Assembly (NCBI GenBank): GCA_004297235.1
Contig: SCUR01000342.1
Location: 1 to 11,022 of the forward strand
From: Candidatus Manganitrophaceae bacterium
GTDB lineage: Bacteria; Nitrospirota; Nitrospiria; SBBL01; Manganitrophaceae
Direction: 5' to 3'
Length of the DNA: 11,022 bases
Every line of letters begins with the position of its first letter. Position 1 is the stretch's first letter. Below the pieces are notes generated by a model that ran no database searches, had not been told where the DNA came from, and saw only the letters and a list, made by a program, of their open reading frames with translations. The position numbers were made by a program, and so were the translations under genes. Of the stretch, positions 10,101 to 11,022 are shown one piece after another.

Positions 10101-11022
10101 CAAGGCTCGGGGAGCGTCGCCGGAACGGTGCGCAAGCCGGACGGCCTCACCGTCGCCGCCGGTGCAATCGTCACGCTGAAGGGGACGAACTTCACGTTGG
10201 CGCAAGAGACGGATGCCCAAGGGGCGTTCCATTTTGACGGCATTCCGCTCGGCGCGCTGACCGTCGACCTGCAAGATCCATTTGGGAAAGGAGTCTATCA
10301 TCTCGCCGGCAGCCTGACCCAGAACGGCCAGACGCTCGACTTCGGAACGATCGTTCTCGATGACCAGGCGATCTCCGTTGCGGCGGTCGATCCGGTCGAC
10401 GGGTCGGTCAACATCCCTCTGACGCCGTCGATCCAGATCAGCTTCTCGGAGAAGGCCGACCTTTCAACATTGACCGCGTCGAACATCGGGCTCTTTGAAG
10501 GAGCCACCCGGATGACCACCTCGCAGACGATCACCCCGGACGGGACCGCCGTCCTCCTTCAGACGTCGTCTCCGTTGAAAGGCTTCACCCGCTATACCGT
10601 GAAGGTCGCCGCCGGCATCAAAGATCCTTCCGGCCGCACGATGCTCGCCGCATTCCAGTCGAGCTTTATGACGATCGACACCTTCCCGCCGACCGTCGTT
10701 TCGGTCTCGCCGGTCGGCCTGGCCACCCAGGTGGCGACCGACAGCGTCGTCCGGATCGTTCTCTCGGAAGCGATCGACCCGGCGAGCGTCTCTTCGACCT
10801 ACTTCAAGTTGATCAGGAACGGAACGCCGGTCGACGGGCGGATCGATCTGATCAACAATCAGTCGGTCCTGGTCTTCACGCCGCTCGCCCCCTTGTCGGC
10901 GAATGCGAGCTATACGGTTTCGCTCTCCGGGATCAAGGATTTGGTCGGGAACGTCTTAGCGGTGCCGCTGTCGGTTTCCTTCGCGACGATCGACACGATC
11001 CCGCCGACGGTCACCGGGTTGG
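4167..11022 (+). CDS. giant secreted repeat protein: beta-rich N-terminus, 13 carboxypeptidase-regulatory-like repeats, Big_5 domains (3' partial)
   Basis: One frame stays open from ATG 4167 to the right edge, at least 2285 codons with no stop. Residues 1-27 form a signal peptide (MRRLRIGG, core WAALLLGVLLWGW, likely cleavage ELRA/QSP). Residues 28-410 are beta-rich with no family I recognise, including a PEQGGGGEG linker and a DGRFGTADD motif (347-355). Residues 411-515 look CARDB-like (NPNFSIALSHPKTIRAGE). Residues about 534-658 appear helical (LPADLVAAGVGLLGEAYSI, LAEAGLRLSLGEPL). DRGGDGTIDE at 783-792 resembles a calcium loop. Residues about 805-910 are Big_5-like. Thirteen transthyretin-like repeats fill 912-2067, then two Big_5 domains and the start of a third. 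The only cysteines found are Cys1299 and Cys1301. It is exported and probably surface-attached or released, acting as a stalk or adhesin; this role is inferred. The C-terminus and any anchor lie beyond the window. Confidence 0.9.
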   Translation, partial: MRRLRIGGWAALLLGVLLWGWPAELRAQSPDTSIALTELKFYVVGMQIKPTPDKQAVPKELSTTVNTEVILPTAEVSFADLKPLLPKDLVIKAQLRGPAFSQPLTLTTLPNVPFTIPTLPIVGIYTLENIRMESGGELIAASPNVVTIESFEKVLVTQVTTRPLTLQEIQDRGVLIDTSNFNVISFNTAIAVQSDQVRIEFPVLIPKTPVALPPEQGGGGEGVDNSPQIPTLQVDIPNLQVSGFVMEEVEISEEQEIRFPPISGIIVIPGNIGYLHQFFDVTLLVTNGAPAGSGLYVKDLAAEIVLPIGEDKTGGTDAVPGDDPLRVAKTSSGNTTRTLPVVGPGVDGRFGTADDTLSFNPGESGQASFTVEGLKEGAFPVDFNITATLVGLPKGPVKITGKASGSVLVRNPNFSIALSHPKTIRAGERYTLFATVTNTSDALANLVSISLDPRGVSGAELIGDSTVQIETLLPHASATVSFKLKSKVTGKVTATVFQSDDAIKGKFILRAGVGDNGIPLSPDTLVLPAFTDNLPADLVAAGVGLLGEAYSIATAPAGALPPNISRISRATVDARAIDLAEAGLRLSLGEPLVTSVEDLLFDFIGSDVANAPFDQLRRFSDLAKDFHASAGGLLWDEFAQLGTIDFQKKLAERTLPRGPQISVIAGSGVNGAPVKMEIVDAQGGKVSAAESGIPYAEMLAMADPEGLGLPAALGLITVPSSDHYTVTVTATGAGMLDLGVVLPNGTQSPLRQIVYPSLLLAAGDRLTLILSPNGANDFLLKIDRGGDGTIDETVGPAGQIAIADIGPTIEGATQVFQIEDADRYGRLLAVLFSEKVTAESAKTPANYLVEANQVMISQLQPSGRFVFLLLRDPVGPYIPRTITVSNIRDLKGNSLAPNPTVLPIQTTAATPGAVVSGRIAKVDGSPVAGAVVKLIAFEESRLFASDIEVTVSEKTVDSEGRYQFDYVINSANKSARGFKIEAQNPATGDKAALATEVAFGGQQINLDLTMPGRGTVIGTIKDKDNLPLPGAVVQVRTFSPPTQTVVAANGQGQYIAANIPVGNFRIEGAAGNARGQANGFLPAAGETITQDLNLFVAPATLTGTITGKVFGADGLTPQVKVPVVLSYGGSQVTYTSTDQNGSYSFFQVPIGPVNLHSFNQGTKQQGDAASRVEADQTAVINIFYKGLGGVTGTVFDASGAAVAGALVIASSGFAYSDAQGHFTITGIPVGSVSVTAQDPVRRRSGATTITISETGQTVTANIFLNPLASIAGTVYARDGVTPVAGAEVRIVIADGAGECLCKALYIFTITDAQGHYRFDDLPLNSRTPLIAVKGTEVGNTDYRLSFDNQVLLADITFIGTGEVTGTVLDAGSGNTPAGANVALRGIQKDEVGRFRYIVVGTTQSDPSTGRFRFTGLYPGNFNVTAFNVFRPVPVSVNGTIRAAGDVQDVTLTLKPNQGSVSGKVFLPNGAASAGAGIRVTLQLGGQPITVTTDETGHYRFSPILPEGGYPLIAEDPISGLKATTSVSVRAGQEVSADLRLLGRGTVVVKVNDAAGAPVPTATVKLTGNGFPYDKATLPLAPSDHGQVTFTNVTEGNLSVEATDPNNFGGRVNGVLPADGQTITIEVRLAPSGRVIGRFLSPDGINPIGNAQMTLSVSGRTVGFVTTSTDPLHLGEYSFDHVPLGSITVEGFDPVTVRKGRNSGSLAQNDQTLTLDVLQVSRGTVKGTVLTGDGLGPVPAAAVSLFTSGLFPQSFSATSSVDGSFSFPGISAGSFTIQVSDSATGLSGNGKGTLVREGEVVDVPILLQPSGNVTGTVYQPDGTTPAAFAQVALTAPISRTVQSDESGRYSFKFIPVGNISVKATELNGPDGGLGQGKLSAQGETATVNITFNGAGRIEGTIFGSNGTTPAPGILVRLNVAGPFGTVLAATSDANGHYLFPRVPSGSFSLTAADPGGLLGGSAGGAITTNGQALTVDITLQGSGSVAGTVRKPDGLTVAAGAIVTLKGTNFTLAQETDAQGAFHFDGIPLGALTVDLQDPFGKGVYHLAGSLTQNGQTLDFGTIVLDDQAISVAAVDPVDGSVNIPLTPSIQISFSEKADLSTLTASNIGLFEGATRMTTSQTITPDGTAVLLQTSSPLKGFTRYTVKVAAGIKDPSGRTMLAAFQSSFMTIDTFPPTVVSVSPVGLATQVATDSVVRIVLSEAIDPASVSSTYFKLIRNGTPVDGRIDLINNQSVLVFTPLAPLSANASYTVSLSGIKDLVGNVLAVPLSVSFATIDTIPPTVTGL
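5766..6140 (+). other. predicted helical insert in the N-terminal region of gene 3
   Basis: Residues about 534-658 break the beta-sandwich character of the protein. They are rich in Leu, Ala, Asp and Glu in helix-like spacing (ADLVAAGVGLLGEAYSI, AIDLAEAGLRLSLGE, FDQLRRFSDLAKDFHASAG, DFQKKLAERTL). I do not recognise the family. It could be a folded helical domain between the CARDB-like and Ig-like parts, or a spacer. Beta-rich sequence resumes at QISVIAGSG. Confidence 0.55.
6900..10367 (+). repeat. thirteen tandem carboxypeptidase-regulatory-like (transthyretin-like) protein repeats
   Basis: Units begin at 6900, 7203, 7464, 7728, 7968, 8247, 8538, 8796, 9060, 9330, 9594, 9846 and 10110, with lengths from 240 to 303 bases; four are exactly 264. 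The pattern of each unit is GxVxGTVxxxDGxxPxxGAxVxL, a variable loop, then [TS]DxxGxYxFxxxPxGxxxVxAxDP, a Gly-rich stretch and GQTxTxDxxL. The match is to the carboxypeptidase-regulatory-like fold, a seven-stranded beta-sandwich common in bacterial surface proteins and in TonB-receptor N-termini. Units are well diverged in DNA, so the array is old rather than a recent expansion. R0 (6900-7202), R4 (7968-8246) and R5 (8247-8537) are the longest and carry loop insertions. R7 (8796-9059) has VVVKV in place of the usual VxGTV strand. Confidence 0.85.
10368..11022 (+). repeat. tandem Big_5 (SbsA-type Ig-like) domains at the 3' end of the visible gene 3
   Basis: The first unit starts at 10368 (AISVAAVDPVDGSVNIPL, SIQISFSEKADLSTLTASNI) and the second at 10683 (PPTVVSVSPVGLATQVATD, RIVLSEAIDPASV). 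A third is beginning at the cut (PPTVTGL). Each ends with a FxTIDT strand, and the linker TIDTxPPTV recurs at 10671 and 10986, exactly 315 bases (105 residues) apart. The N-terminal PxxGxxxVPxxxxIxIxFSE and C-terminal YTVxxxxGIKDxxG signatures are those of Big_5 Ig-like domains, which gene 1 also carries at about 675-995. Confidence 0.82.

Noticed and set aside
4200..10301. Long minus-strand open frames (4200-5591, 5859-7877, 8151-9689, 9690-10301)
   Set aside because: They are codon-aligned antisense of gene 3 and exist because the GC-rich sense strand rarely uses TTA, CTA or TCA. Their products are Arg/Asp/Gly-rich with no domain sense, while the plus frame has a signal peptide, an RBS and recognisable repeats.
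6900..10367. CRISPR-like or satellite DNA repeat
   Set aside because: The periodicity is at protein level with units of 240-303 bases and strongly diverged DNA; no short identical direct repeats with spacers are seen.

Overview
The window holds three co-directional (+) genes for secreted, multidomain beta-sandwich proteins, two of them cut by the window edges. Gene 1 (from the left edge to 3404) is the 3' end of a large gene: Ig-like domains, a Big_5 (SbsA-type Ig-like) domain, a beta-propeller of LVIVD-type repeats, another beta-rich segment, and a C-terminal alpha/beta-hydrolase of lipase type with a complete-looking Ser/Asp/His set. Gene 2 (3440-4075) is a small exported protein with a Sec signal peptide, an Ig-like first half and a Big_2 domain. 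Gene 3 (4167 to beyond the right edge) reads open for at least 2285 codons. It has a signal peptide and RBS, an N-terminal beta-rich region of about 880 residues, thirteen tandem carboxypeptidase-regulatory-like repeats (R0-R12), two full Big_5 domains, and the start of a third at the cut.

The organism is a bacterium with a moderately high GC genome. Three things point to this: Sec signal peptides, Shine-Dalgarno sequences, and codon use dominated by GTC, CTC, CCG, GGG and ACG in gene 3. Very long secreted proteins of this kind are common in environmental Gram-negative phyla such as Nitrospirota, Acidobacteriota and deltaproteobacterial lineages, but the sequence alone does not let me choose among them. 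There is no rRNA, tRNA, transposase, CRISPR array or phage gene.

Base composition is mosaic. Sample 60-base blocks counted by hand give about 60-67% GC in the scaffold part of gene 1 and in gene 3. Most of the hydrolase domain, gene 2 and both intergenic gaps fall to about 27-52%. The drop comes just after 2520, inside the hydrolase domain, and the rise comes at about 4150, next to the gene 3 start codon.

The spacing (35 and 91 bases) and shared orientation would allow one operon of surface or secreted proteins. Gene 3 looks like a long extracellular stalk or adhesin, gene 1 like a hydrolytic enzyme carried on an Ig/propeller scaffold, and gene 2 like a small Ig-fold accessory. These roles are inferred from domain types. 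Genes 1 and 3 may be related giant proteins sharing Big_5 modules; the unseen 3' end of gene 3 and 5' end of gene 1 would decide this.
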